A stretch of 64,000 nt of DNA from Myxococcales bacterium (GTDB taxonomy: Bacteria > Myxococcota > Myxococcia > Myxococcales > Myxococcaceae): positions 1-64,000 of the forward strand of contig JADLDB010000009.1 of assembly GCA_020846875.1 (NCBI GenBank), in the 5' to 3' direction. The notes below the pieces were generated by a model. The model worked only from the letters and a program-made list of their open reading frames with translations. It had not been told where the DNA came from and made no database searches. Shown in pieces: positions 42,746-52,899 of the stretch; position 1 is the stretch's first letter; each line of letters begins with the position of its first letter. Both the position numbers and the translations under genes were made by a program.

Positions 42746-44530
42746 ATGACCTCTCCTCCCTCACAGCCCCGGACCGATCGGCGCGTGTGGTTGCGGCTGG
42801 TGGCGCGCGTCCGTCCCCACCGGGGCACCCTGGCGCTGGCGGTGCTGGCGTCGCTGGTGGCGGCGGGCGCGGCCAGCGTGTGGGCGTCGCTGGTGGGCCC
42901 GCTGGCGCAGGGGGTGGTGAAGGGCGGCGAGGTGACGTGGGGGCCGTTCGTCCTCGCCCGGGAGGATCTCGTCTTCCGCCTGCCCCTGGCCATCGTGGGC
43001 GTCGCGCTGGTGAAGGGCCTGGGCGGCTGGCTGCACGCCGGGTGGATGGCCAGGGTGGCGCAGGGCGTGCTGGGCACCCTGCGAAGAGATCTCTACGGCC
43101 GGCTGCTCTCGCTGCCTCCGGGCTGGTTCGAGCAGCGGCACTCGGGCGAGCTGCTGTCGCGCTTCACCAGCGACGTGGCGCAGGTGGAGTTCTCGGTGAG
43201 CCAGGCGCTGTCCACGCTGGCGAAGGACACCCTGCAGATCCTCGGGCTGCTGACGGTGTGCCTCGTCATCGACTGGCGGCTCTTCCTGGTGGTCTTCGTG
43301 GTGTTGCCGGGCACCATCCTCCCGGTGTCGCGCTTCTCGAAGGCCGCCAAGCGCACCGCGACGAAGGGGCAGGCGTCGTTGGGCGCGCTGTCGATGCTCA
43401 CCGCGGAGCAGCTCCACAACCTGCCGGTGGTGCAGGGCTACCGGCTGGAAGGCGCGGCGCTCGAGCAGTTCGACGCCGAGCAGGATCGCTACCTGGGCGT
43501 GATGAAGCGCTCCCTCTTCATCCGCGGCGCCTTCTCACCGACGACGGAGTTCCTCGGCCTCATCGGCGTGGCGGCGGCGGTGGTGCTGGGCGCGCGGGCG
43601 GTGCTGGCCGAGCCGGCGCTGGCGGGCAGACTCGTCTCCTTCCTCGCGGCGGCGCTGCTCCTCTACCAGCCGCTCAAGGCGCTCTCCCACACGGCCCAGC
43701 AGGTGAGCCAGGGGGCCGGCGCGGCGGCGCGCCTGTTCGAGGTGCTGGACGCGGTGCCAGAGCCGGACGCGGGCGCGGAGGCCAGGCCGCTCTCCTCCTG
43801 CCTGAAATTGGAGGGCGTGCGCCTCACCTGGCCCGACGGGCGCGAGGCGCTCCAGGGCGTCGACTTCGAGGTGGGGGCGGGGGAGATGGTGGCGCTGGTC
43901 GGCCCGTCGGGCGCGGGGAAGTCCTCGGTGCTGGCGGTGCTGCTGGGCTTCGTGCGGCCGTCGCAGGGCGAGGTGAAGTGGGACGGCGCTTCCCTCTCCT
44001 CGCTCTCCCGGCGCAGCGTGCGCGCGCACCTGGCCTGGGTGCCGCAGGAGCCGGTGCTGCTCTCGGGCACGGTGCGGGACAACCTCAAGCTGGGGAAGGC
44101 CGGGGCGGACGACGCGGCGCTCTGGCAGGCGCTCACCCGCGCCCACGCGGCGGACTTCGTGAAGGCGCTGCCGAAGGGCCTCGACGAAGAAGTCGGTGAG
44201 CGCGGCGCGCGGCTGTCGGGCGGGCAGCGGCAGCGGCTGGCCATCGCGCGGGCCTTCCTGGTGGAGCCGTCGCTGCTCCTCCTCGACGAGCCGACCAGCG
44301 CGCTCGACGCGGCGACGGAGGCAGAGGTGCAGGCGGGCCTCGCGGAGCTGATGGTCGGCCGCACCACGCTGGTGGTGGCCCACCGGCTGTCCACCGTGCG
44401 GCGGGCGCAGCGGATCGTCGTGCTGAAAGACGGGGTGGTGGCCGAGTCCGGTACGCACGAGGCGCTGGTGGCGAAGGGCGGCGTGTACGCGCGGCTGCTC
44501 CAGGCGGCCCACGGGGACGCGCTGGCGTGA
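42746..44530 (+). CDS. ABC-type exporter with fused membrane and ATPase domains (MsbA-like)
   Basis: The 594-residue protein is a half-transporter: six hydrophobic helices (about 20-310) followed by an ATPase domain with Walker A GPSGAGKSS, signature RLSGGQRQR, Walker B LLLLDEPTSALD and H-loop AHRLSTV. The layout and similarity in style match lipid A flippase MsbA and other lipid or drug exporters. Without a neighbour of known function the substrate is open. It diverges from the DoxX-like gene with overlapping upstream regions, so the two promoters may be linked. Confidence 0.9.
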   Translation: MTSPPSQPRTDRRVWLRLVARVRPHRGTLALAVLASLVAAGAASVWASLVGPLAQGVVKGGEVTWGPFVLAREDLVFRLPLAIVGVALVKGLGGWLHAGWMARVAQGVLGTLRRDLYGRLLSLPPGWFEQRHSGELLSRFTSDVAQVEFSVSQALSTLAKDTLQILGLLTVCLVIDWRLFLVVFVVLPGTILPVSRFSKAAKRTATKGQASLGALSMLTAEQLHNLPVVQGYRLEGAALEQFDAEQDRYLGVMKRSLFIRGAFSPTTEFLGLIGVAAAVVLGARAVLAEPALAGRLVSFLAAALLLYQPLKALSHTAQQVSQGAGAAARLFEVLDAVPEPDAGAEARPLSSCLKLEGVRLTWPDGREALQGVDFEVGAGEMVALVGPSGAGKSSVLAVLLGFVRPSQGEVKWDGASLSSLSRRSVRAHLAWVPQEPVLLSGTVRDNLKLGKAGADDAALWQALTRAHAADFVKALPKGLDEEVGERGARLSGGQRQRLAIARAFLVEPSLLLLDEPTSALDAATEAEVQAGLAELMVGRTTLVVAHRLSTVRRAQRIVVLKDGVVAESGTHEALVAKGGVYARLLQAAHGDALA

Positions 44531-44562
44531 CCTGAGGGCCGCTCCAGGAGCCTCCGGCTCCC

Positions 44563-46665
44563 TCAGGCCGCGGGGCGTCTCCGGCGGCGGAGCGCACCAC
44601 CCAGGAAGGCCAGCGCCACCCACCCCTCGCCTCCGCCCGTGCAGCCGCACCCCGACTTCAACGGCGGCTCGTCCGGCTCGAGTGAAGTGCCGGGCAGCGT
44701 CAGCTCCACCCTCGCGGGAGGCGGGGCGCCCTTCCCGTCCGAAACTTCCAGCTCGAGGGCGATCACCTGATCGACCTCGCCCGCGGCCGGCGCGACGAAG
44801 GAGACCTCGGGGCTGGAGGTGCCGGTGAGCTCCACCGCGGGGCCTCCAGTCTGTCTCCAGCTGAACAGCAACGTGTCGCCGTCGCTGTCGGTGGCCGTTG
44901 CCTTGAGCACCACCTTCTCGCCGGGTTGAATTCGCCGCGCGCCGGGAGCGGCCACCACTGGCAGCCGGTTCACGTTCCGCACTTGCATGTTCAGCACCGC
45001 TGGAGCACCGGCGACTCGCCCGTCATGAGGCGTCAGCTCGAGGACCACCGTCGTGTCTTCCGCCACGGGCGGCGCGATGAAGACGGCTCCGGACAACACG
45101 CCGGATGGCCCGGCTGTCTGTGCCCAGGTCAAGGTCACGACGTCCCCGTCCGGGTCGCTGCCCGTTCCCTGGAGCACCACCCGCTCGCCTTCGTCGACGG
45201 AAAGCGAGCCGCCCGCGCTCGCCCCAGGAGGCTGGTTGGTGCATCGGTTTGGATCCGCCACCAGCGTGGGGAAGGGCGCGCTGGACAAGCCCGTGACGCG
45301 CACGTCGTCGACTTCCCACCCGCGGGAGGCGAACCGGAGCACGTCGTCAGATCCGAAGCGGAAGCGAACCCGCACCGTCTTCCCGGCAAAGGTGCTCCCC
45401 AGGCTGACGGTCTCGGTCCGGAACTCGGGAAACCGTTCGCTGCGCCCGGTGAAGGCGCGCCTGCCAGCCAGCGGGTTCGCGCTCTGGTTGGTCGCGGAGA
45501 CGGTGTCGGTGTAGCCGGGGAAGGCGAAGCCGCCGATGTCGCTCCAGGTGGCTCCGTCGTCGGTGGAGAGCTCCAGCACCGCGCCGTCCCAGGCCTCCAT
45601 ACTGTCGCGCTCGAGCTCATGGCGGTGGCGAAAGGTGATCGTCAGCGGCCCGGGCCCGACGTGCAGCGGCGGCGACAGGAGCCACACGTCGGCAGCGGAG
45701 GCAGCGGGCTGCGCCGACCAGTAGTGCTGTGTAGCCGTCAACTCCACCAGGCGGAACTTCCCGATGGTGTTGAGCTGCGGGTCGGCGTCGGCCGTCCACA
45801 CCTGGGTGGGCGCTTCGAAGGAATCCTCCGCCCCCGAGTCCAACTGCTGGTCGATGTTGAGCCGCCAGCTGGCGCTCGCCGAGGTGGTCGGCGGGAAGAG
45901 CGAGGCCCCAGCAACCGTCGCGGTGAACTCGATGTCCTGCGGGCCCAGCAGGTGATCGAGAGCGACCCGCACCCGGAGCACCCGCTCCTCGGATGGGGCG
46001 AGCGTTGGCACGGGAAGGGTCGCGCCCGCCGGGAACCGGACACCCGGGTGGCTCGCGCTCAGCGTAAGCGTCGCCTGCGCCGAGCCGAGCGCCTGCAGGC
46101 CGAGGTTCCGCACGGGGATCAACAGCTCCCCTTCTTCGTCGGCGTCCAGTCTCCCGTCGCCGTCGCAGCCCCCGGCACTCTCCACCAACTCGAACCCTGC
46201 GAGCCGGACCGAGCTGGAGACCTGGTAGCTCTCGGTGACGTACTGATTCGCGGTGTTGTAGCGGTCTGGTCCCAGAGCGCCGCCGCCGATCCCACGCCGG
46301 GCCAGCGCGCTCCACAAGGCGAGGTAGTCCTGCGGATCCTCCGCCGCGGCCACCGCCAGCAGCGCATCGCGGGCCTCGATGAAGGTAGGGATCACCGGGG
46401 TGGCCTTGAGGCCGGCGATCAGGTACCGCTTCATCCGTTCTTGTGCCGCAGAGAAGGTGTACCGGGGGTCCTTGAGCAGCGCCACGTAGCACTCCCAGAG
46501 CATCACCGCCCACACCTCGCCGGCGTTGTGCACTTCGTCCATCCAGCCCCCCTGGAGCCGAACCGCCGCGCCGGTTGGAAGCACGGCGTGCCTCTGGATG
46601 TGGGTGAAGGTCAGCGGGTTCTTCGCGAAGTCGATGGAGACGGGGTACCTGCGAAGCCCAAAGTA
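44563..46665 (-). pseudogene. C-terminal part of frameshifted M36 protease with PKD-like domains and MYXO-CTERM tail
   Basis: This frame (about 700 residues) continues the fungalysin protease after the frameshift at about 46665-46670. It starts YFGLRRYPVSIDFAKNPLTF, a conserved M36 segment, then the rest of the catalytic domain (MDEVHNAGEVWAVMLWECYV). Next come a CARDB-like beta domain, a MAM-like domain (about 270-430 of this part) and two PKD/K319-like domains (VDEGERVVLQGTGSDPDGD). It ends with Gly-Cys-rich SGCGCTGGGEGWVALAFLGG then ALRRRRRPAA, a MYXO-CTERM sorting tail. Without the frameshift it would be anchored and released at the cell surface. Confidence 0.8.
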
Positions 46666-48296
46666 GACGAGTTGGGGCTCCCGTCGGCGTACCCTCCCAG
46701 AGGGAACGCGCCCCCCCAGGTGGCGTTGTTCACCACCTGCGTGTCATCGGCGGTGGCGAGGAGCAAACAGGCCAGGAAGTCGCTCCAGCCTTCCCCCAGC
46801 GCATCCCCCTGGTGGTTGGCGATCCCGGTGCCGTTGCCAATGAGGCGGTCGGAGACGAGGTGCCCGAATTCATGCGCCACGATGGTGGTGTCCAGCCCGC
46901 TGTCCCGTGAAGGGATCTGATCCAACCAGCGGTACATCTGCATGCGGGGGCTGCGCCCGTCGGCGGGCGTCATCATGTTGGCGTTGCAGCAGCCCGACCA
47001 GTCCAGCCCCTCGGCCAGCAGCTCGTCCCGCTCCTGGCCGCCGCGTTGGAAGTTGTCGAGCTGTGCATTTCCGGCGCGCTCATCGAAGCCCGCGTCGTAG
47101 AGCCAGTCATGGAGGAAGTTGTTGACGTAAAAGAGGTGCACCAGGGACGCCTGCCGCTGAGTGTCGTCGGCTGAGGCGTCGCGGGCGTGGTCGTAGGTGT
47201 ACTGGAAGACGCCCGGCGCGCTGGCCTGCCCCGCGAGATCGCGGCTGGGTGAGTAGCCGTCCGGGTAGTAGAGGTCGGCGTAGGCTCGGACGTTGTTCCC
47301 GGTCAGGGTGGCCGCGCCTGGCGGAAGCCAGGGATCGCCGGTGGACAGCCCCGCGTGGTCGAGCGTGATCAACTGCTGCGAGACCCGGCCGTGGATCGTC
47401 CCGTCGACCCAGCCGGTGGGGTGCGGAAGGGCCGCGGGTCCCTCGGGGCTGGGGTGAGGCAGCTTCGTCGCCGGATCTGCCCAGACGAAGTAGCTGTGAG
47501 ACGCGGTGAGGTTCTTCCGGAACAGGGGCCGGCCGTCGGCGGCGGAGATGACCCAGGCATGGCTGCCGGCGCTCGACTCCAACTCGATGGAGTACGCGGG
47601 CACGAGGCCGTCGCCGAGCGCAAACCAGACCGGGCGAGCACGCGCGAATCGGCCGGGTTCTTCCCAGCGCAGATACCCGCCGTCATCAGGAACCGAGCGG
47701 CTGGGCTCACGAGGCTCGGCCAGCTGGCGGGTCTCGAGCTGCCAGGCGGTAGCCACGGCCGAGGTCGCGGTCAGGGCAAAGGCGCCCAGCGCCTTCAGCT
47801 CGGGCGTGAGGTAGCCGGAGAGCGCCACGAGGTTCAACTCACGGTCCATCACCACCTTGAGCTCGTCCCGGAAGATCCGTACGCCGTCGACCCGCTGCTG
47901 GAAGGCGACGATGACGGCGCCCTGCCCGGTGTCATGGACGTGGGCCACCTCGGCCGCAGCCCACTGCGGCGGCGAACCCCGGTACAGGGCCACGTGTGCC
48001 AGGAGGTGCTGCCGGGCCGCTTCGGTGGCCGACAGCCCCACCGCCCTCGGGGTGCGAGAGGCGTGGTGGGGTGAGGCCCAGAAGAACGTGGGGACGCCGA
48101 GCCTCCGCTCCGTGGCCGTCACCTGGCCCGAAGGCCAGGCCACGACCGGGCGCTCGGCGGGCACCGAGCCAAAGGCATCCAACGAGTCCTGCGCGAGGGC
48201 CTGTACCCCGGCCAGGCAACTGAGCGCCATCAACCCACGCCAACGTCCGCTGCGCGACGCCGGAACCATTCGTTCAAATCGACCATTCGTCGCCAT
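46611..48296 (-). pseudogene. N-terminal part of frameshifted M36 (fungalysin-type) metalloprotease
   Basis: The first part of a secreted protease: signal peptide (RWRGLMALSCLAGVQALAQ), a fungalysin propeptide-like region (about 25-250), and the catalytic core with HEFGH (46874-46860, about residue 475) and the third zinc ligand in GEGWSDF. The frame goes wrong after PNSSTLGFAG and stops at 46611; the true continuation is in the -1 frame from 46665. One missing base around 46665-46670 (AACTCG-TCTAC, where the family expects a residue before Tyr-Phe-Gly) explains it. ATG 48296 is used; ATG 48269 or 48308 are alternatives. Either pseudogene or sequencing error. Confidence 0.82.
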
Positions 48297-48417
48297 CCCG
48301 CTGACCATAGCCTGAGATGCGGCCCGGCGAGTGCAAACAATGGGCACCTCCTGCGCGGCGCGCCCGCTGGCTGGCGCTGGGGTTGGCTGCGAAGAGTCAC
48401 TCCCGCCGACTGACCTG

Positions 48418-49764
48418 TCAGTCTCCGGAGAAGTTCCAGCTCACCGTCTCCGTGCCGAGGACCGTGCCGTTGTCGGAGCAGGTCTCCGTCCAGTTCCCGC
48501 TGAGCGCGCCGGGCTCGGTGAAGCCGTTCTGCGTCGAGCCCTCGCAGGTGATCGAGGTGAGTGACCAACTGACGCCCCAGGGGCGCTCGGTCTGGCACGT
48601 CACTCCGGGTATCACCGTGGTGCAGGACACCGGGACCGTGCCACTCGCGCTGAAGCCGAAGCGGATCGTCTTCTTCGTCACGTCGAAGCGCAGCGAGTTG
48701 TCCTGGTCCATCAGGTTGCCGGTGGCGCCGCTGCCGGTGCAGATGCAGTCGCCGAGATCCGCATAGTCCTCGGTCAGCATGAAGCTGCCCGACATGCGGT
48801 AGGTGTACGGACCCTGCTCCGGCCAGGGCACGAACTCGACGGTGCCGGTGCCGGTGGTGCGCGTCTCGGAGATCTGCGGCGCGGGGCCGCTGCGCCGGCT
48901 GTAGGTGAACGTGCCGTGGAGGCGCGCCGGCAGCACCACGTCGTCCTTCGTCACCGTGATGTTCGACACCAGCTGCACCTTCCCCTTCTTCGGAGTGTCT
49001 AGCGTCACGCTCACCGCCACTGTCTCCGGCGAAGGCACCTCGCCCGGCGCGGTGTAGGTGGCCGACGGGCTACCAGGGGACACGGTGCCCGCGCTGGAGC
49101 TCCCGCCCACCGTCCCGTTCACCGACCACTCCTTGAGCAGCGGCGCCAGCTCGTCCATCGAGTCCTGGCAAGCGGCCGCGAGGGTCACCAGCCCGTCGGC
49201 GCTCTCCACCGTGTTGCAGAAGCGCGCCGTCAGCGACACCGTGCCGCCCGTCTTCACCCGGGCCTTCGGGGGCCGCAGCTGCCAGCCCAGCAACATCGAC
49301 CAGTCGGACAGGTGCGTCGTGGTGCCGCTCACGGTGTGGGCCGCCTCGTCGACGGTGACGCCGTCGAGCAGCGCCCAGCGCTTCTGCGCGTCCTGGAAGG
49401 CGATCCGCAGCGCGTCCTTCGTGGAGCCGGCCAGCTCCCCTTCCGCGAAGCTGAAGCGCACGGTGGCCGGCGAAGAGAAGGTGGTGCCTTCCGGCTCGAG
49501 CCGGTAGCTGCGCAGGCCGCCCGGCGCGGTGCTGCCCAGCGGCGTGAGGGTGAAGCTGGTGTCGGCGGTCACCGCGCCGGCGGGGACGATCAGCGTGAAG
49601 AGGCCGTCGGACGAGGTGAGCTGCCCTCCTGCGCTGCCGATGCTGGCCGTGGCCGGCGCACCGGAAGCGGTGCCGACCGCGGTGACGGCGGGCTCCTGGT
49701 TCAGCTTCGCGGAGGGGCCACAGCCGGCGAGCACGACGAGGACGGGGACGAGGGCGCGTTTCAT
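48418..49764 (-). CDS. lipoprotein with ZU5-like domain, unknown function
   Basis: The 448-residue protein starts MKRALVPVLVVLAGCGPSAK, a lipoprotein signal. Residues about 45-160 (ASIGSAGGQLTSSDGLFTLI, then VPAGAVTADTSFTLTP) have the ZU5-like pattern of a beta-domain with conserved 'GG.l....g..l.iP.GAl'. Further beta-rich regions follow, with Thr/Ser/Gly-rich surface, and the end holds a Cys-pair region (CICTGSG, CTTVIPGVTCQTERP). Function unknown, probably a surface or periplasmic adhesin-like protein. An upstream ATG at 49773 is an alternative start. It diverges from the phospholipase D-family gene with a 103-bp gap. Confidence 0.65.
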   Translation of the reverse strand: MKRALVPVLVVLAGCGPSAKLNQEPAVTAVGTASGAPATASIGSAGGQLTSSDGLFTLIVPAGAVTADTSFTLTPLGSTAPGGLRSYRLEPEGTTFSSPATVRFSFAEGELAGSTKDALRIAFQDAQKRWALLDGVTVDEAAHTVSGTTTHLSDWSMLLGWQLRPPKARVKTGGTVSLTARFCNTVESADGLVTLAAACQDSMDELAPLLKEWSVNGTVGGSSSAGTVSPGSPSATYTAPGEVPSPETVAVSVTLDTPKKGKVQLVSNITVTKDDVVLPARLHGTFTYSRRSGPAPQISETRTTGTGTVEFVPWPEQGPYTYRMSGSFMLTEDYADLGDCICTGSGATGNLMDQDNSLRFDVTKKTIRFGFSASGTVPVSCTTVIPGVTCQTERPWGVSWSLTSITCEGSTQNGFTEPGALSGNWTETCSDNGTVLGTETVSWNFSGD

Positions 49765-49867
49765 GGCGCGCATGGTAGGGCCAAGGCACGCAGGCCGCCA
49801 CCGGTCGGAAAATGACACTCCTCCAGAGTGCGCCCCTCCCACCACCTTTCGGGTAGGCTGCTCCGTC

Positions 49868-51757
49868 ATGCGCATCCGTCCTGGGAACTCCGTCGAGCAG
49901 CCGAAGCCCACCACCACCGCCGAGAAGGCCGCCACGCCCGCCCCGGCGAAGGACGCGAAGCCCGCCTCGAAGCCCTACGCGCCGCCGACGGGCAACGTGG
50001 TGGTGAAAGACACCGGCATGGACGCCCCGGTGAAGACGGCCCGCCCCACCAACCTGACCGGCGCCGCGCCTCCTCCGCCCGCCGCGCCCGCCGCGCCCCT
50101 GTCCGGAGTCGACGGCGGCTCGAAGGCCAACGCGTCCGTCGCCGTCGCCTTCGAGAACATCAAGGCGCCCGGCGGCCCCGCCCAATCCCGCCTGTTGTCC
50201 GACGGCCTCGACGCGTGGAACGCGCGCATGCAGATGATCGAAGGCGCGAAGACCAGCATCGACGCGTCCTACTTCATCATGGAGAAGGATCCGTACGGCT
50301 TCGCCTTCCTCGGCGGGCTGCTCAAGAAACAGATGCAGGGCGTGGACGTGCGCGTCTCCACCGACGCCATGGCCGACACCTTCGGCAAGCACGGCTTCAA
50401 GATGCCGCTCAAGGGGAAGGACTACCTGCAGGAGCTCGTCAACCACGGCGCCGAGGCGTACATCTACCACCCCGTGTCCTCGCGGGCGTCCGACCTGATC
50501 CGCGGCGACTACGGGGTGCTGGCCTCCAACCACGACAAGATCCTCGTCGTCGACGGGCAGCGCGGCATCACCGGGGGCCGCAACATCGCGCAGGACTACT
50601 TCGCCAGCCCGAAGGACGTGAAGGGCTCGTGGCGCGACATGGACGTGCAGGTGGAAGGCAAGGAGGTGGCCAAGGGCCTGGTGGAGGCCTTCGACGCGGA
50701 GCTCAAGAACGGCGACGCCTCCCACGCGGTGCGGGGCGACCTCCTCGGCAACTGGGACAAGAAGGACATTCAGCTGCTCGGCGCCTACGAGATGATGAAC
50801 CTCTGGGTGGCCGCGCCCCCCCTGTCCGAGGCCGAGAAGGCGGCGGTGCGCGCGGATCCGGCCAAGCGCGAGGCCCTGGCCACCGCGCTCGTCGAGCAGG
50901 CGCTGGGGAAGGTGCAGGCCGACCTGCCCGAAAAGCTCAAGCGCGCCCCCTCCGGCGACGACAGGGAGTTCCTCAAAGAGCAGGCGCTGGCCCTCGTCGG
51001 CCATGTGGAGACGCGCGGCAGCAAGGCCACCTACGACGCCGGCACCGGCACCACCCGCCAGACCGAGGTGAAGATCATCGACCAGACGTCCGCCGCCTCG
51101 GGCCAGCGGACCAACAACATGGCCGGGGCGCTGACCGCCCTGGTGGACTCGGCGAAGAACCGCATCGTCATTCAGAACCCGTACGTGGTGCTCACCCGCG
51201 ACATGCTCGACGCGATGAAGCGCGCCGATCAACGCGGCGTGAAGATCGAGATCATCACCAACAGCCCGCTGTCCACCGACAGCGACGTGACCCAGGCCTT
51301 CTTCCTCGAGGACTGGCCGCAGATCCTCGCCGAGTGCCCCAACGCGAAGATCTTCGTGGCCACCGGCGACCGGAAGTTCCACGGAAAGAGCGCCGTCATC
51401 GACGACGACCAGGCGGTGGTCAGCACCTACAACCTCGACCTGTTGTCCGGCTTCGTGAACGGCGAGGTGGGCGCGGTGGTGAAGTCGAAGGAGCTGGCGA
51501 GTGACCTGCTGGGCGCCTTCGACGACGACAAGAAGACCCAGTCCAACGGCTTCATCGAGTACACCATCGAGAAGGACGCCAACGGCAAGGCGGTGCTGAA
51601 GGACGGCCAGCCGGTGGTGAAGTTCGGCCCTGAGAACCACCTGCCCAAGGAGCTGCTCGAGACCTACGCCAAGAAGCGCCACCTGTGGGGCGAGGTCCTT
51701 CGCAACAACCTCGGGTACTTCGAGCCGCTGCGGCACGGTCCGGTGACACCGCCGTGA
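49868..51757 (+). CDS. phospholipase D-family protein with disordered N-terminus
   Basis: The 629-residue protein has two complete HKD motifs: His222-x-Lys224-x4-Asp229 (ASNHDKILVVDG) and His505-x-Lys507-x4-Asp512 (KFHGKSAVIDDD), so it should be catalytically competent. The N-terminal 85 residues are Pro/Ala/Lys-rich and disordered (TTTAEKAATPAPAKDAKPAS) with no signal peptide. A helical insert (about 290-430) sits between the two HKD halves, larger than usual. It could be a phospholipase, cardiolipin synthase or nuclease; the lack of a signal peptide points to a cytoplasmic or non-classically exported enzyme. Confidence 0.85.
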   Translation: MRIRPGNSVEQPKPTTTAEKAATPAPAKDAKPASKPYAPPTGNVVVKDTGMDAPVKTARPTNLTGAAPPPPAAPAAPLSGVDGGSKANASVAVAFENIKAPGGPAQSRLLSDGLDAWNARMQMIEGAKTSIDASYFIMEKDPYGFAFLGGLLKKQMQGVDVRVSTDAMADTFGKHGFKMPLKGKDYLQELVNHGAEAYIYHPVSSRASDLIRGDYGVLASNHDKILVVDGQRGITGGRNIAQDYFASPKDVKGSWRDMDVQVEGKEVAKGLVEAFDAELKNGDASHAVRGDLLGNWDKKDIQLLGAYEMMNLWVAAPPLSEAEKAAVRADPAKREALATALVEQALGKVQADLPEKLKRAPSGDDREFLKEQALALVGHVETRGSKATYDAGTGTTRQTEVKIIDQTSAASGQRTNNMAGALTALVDSAKNRIVIQNPYVVLTRDMLDAMKRADQRGVKIEIITNSPLSTDSDVTQAFFLEDWPQILAECPNAKIFVATGDRKFHGKSAVIDDDQAVVSTYNLDLLSGFVNGEVGAVVKSKELASDLLGAFDDDKKTQSNGFIEYTIEKDANGKAVLKDGQPVVKFGPENHLPKELLETYAKKRHLWGEVLRNNLGYFEPLRHGPVTPP

Positions 51758-51820
51758 GACAGCGCGCCCGCCCCGGGGGCTTGCCGCCGCGGACCGCGGG
51801 CGACTAACCGACCCGTCCCC

Positions 51821-52849
51821 ATGCGCCATCTCCTCGTCCTCGTCCCCTTCGTTGTCCTCACCGCCGCCTGCGGCAACCGCGTCTACTGCCAGGGCAGCCA
51901 GTGCACCGGCGACGCGGGCCAGCAGCAGGACAGCGGGGCGGCGCCCTGCAACAACGCCTGCTCCGGCTTCCTGCCGGTGTGCGACGCCACCCGGAACGTG
52001 TGCGTTGCGTGCGGCGGGGGCTTGGGCTGCTCGGGCCTTTCGCCGGTGTGCGACGAAGGCGCCGCCAACGGCAACGGCGCCTGCGTGGTGTGCACCTCCA
52101 CGGAGGGCTGCAGCGGCGCCACGCCCCACTGCCTCGTCGACGGCTCCGGCCGGCGCTGTGTGGCTTGCCGCAGCAACGCGGACTGCCCCGCCACCGAGCG
52201 CTGCGACAGCGCCACGCACGCCTGCGTCCCCCGTGTCACCGACGGCGGCATGACGGAGCAGGACGCGGGGCCTGGCGACGCGGGCAGCACCGAGGACGGC
52301 GGCGTAGACGGCGGCAACTCCTGGGACGGCGGCGCCTGCATCGTGCGGCCCACGCCTACCCCGTGCACCATGGAGTGCGACCCCGGCTTCAACTGCCAGA
52401 GCGGCCAGTGCGTGCTCAACGGCGGCAACGGGCCGGTGCAGGTGACGCTGCGCTGGAACACCGCCGAGGACGTCGACCTCCACGTCATCGAGCCGGTGCC
52501 CGGCGGCGCCGCCTGCGACGTGTACTACGGCAACGCCGACGGCACGCTGTGCGGCGCGGTGGGCGTCCTCGACCTCGACTCCAACGCGGGCTGCAACATC
52601 GACAATGTGGACATCGAGAACGTCATCTACGCCACCGACGCGGGCGCGCCGTCCGGCACCTGGGCGGTGCTGGTGGACCACTACAGCAACTGCGATCCGA
52701 TGACGACGTACGTGCCGTACGAGGTGGAGGTGCGGGTGGGCACCACCATCATGGGCTACTGCGGCGCCTTCACCGCCAACGGGCCCGGCTGGGACAACGG
52801 CGGGGGCGCCAACGCCGGCACCCAGGTGATGACCTTCATCGTCCCGTGA
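51821..52849 (+). CDS. Cys-rich lipoprotein with DUF2135/YfaP-like domain
   Basis: The 342-residue lipoprotein (LVLVPFVVLTAACGNRV, Cys17) has a Cys-rich front (about 20-140) with many paired cysteines, an Asp/Gly-rich linker (DAGPGDAGSTEDGG) and a C-terminal domain (PVQVTLRWNTAEDVDLHVIE; NAGCNIDNVDIENVIYATDA; YEVEVRVG) that fits DUF2135, a family of beta-sandwich surface proteins. Likely a surface-exposed adhesin or envelope component. It lies 63 bp after the phospholipase D-family gene and 50 bp before the next lipoprotein gene, all on the same strand. Confidence 0.75.
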   Translation: MRHLLVLVPFVVLTAACGNRVYCQGSQCTGDAGQQQDSGAAPCNNACSGFLPVCDATRNVCVACGGGLGCSGLSPVCDEGAANGNGACVVCTSTEGCSGATPHCLVDGSGRRCVACRSNADCPATERCDSATHACVPRVTDGGMTEQDAGPGDAGSTEDGGVDGGNSWDGGACIVRPTPTPCTMECDPGFNCQSGQCVLNGGNGPVQVTLRWNTAEDVDLHVIEPVPGGAACDVYYGNADGTLCGAVGVLDLDSNAGCNIDNVDIENVIYATDAGAPSGTWAVLVDHYSNCDPMTTYVPYEVEVRVGTTIMGYCGAFTANGPGWDNGGGANAGTQVMTFIVP

Positions 52850-52899
52850 CGCGTCAGGCTGGTGTGGAAGGCGGGCGCGGGGGATAACTCCCCCAGCGC

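Noticed and set aside
46611-46670. programmed frameshifting in the M36 gene
   Set aside because: No X-XXY-YYZ slippery heptamer or obvious downstream stimulator is seen; a simple one-base loss or sequencing error is more economical.
49070-52681. 1203-residue minus-strand frame over the PLD and DUF2135 genes
   Set aside because: Antisense to genes with clear motifs (two HKD boxes, a lipoprotein signal); its own translation is Val/Gly/His/Ala-rich noise.
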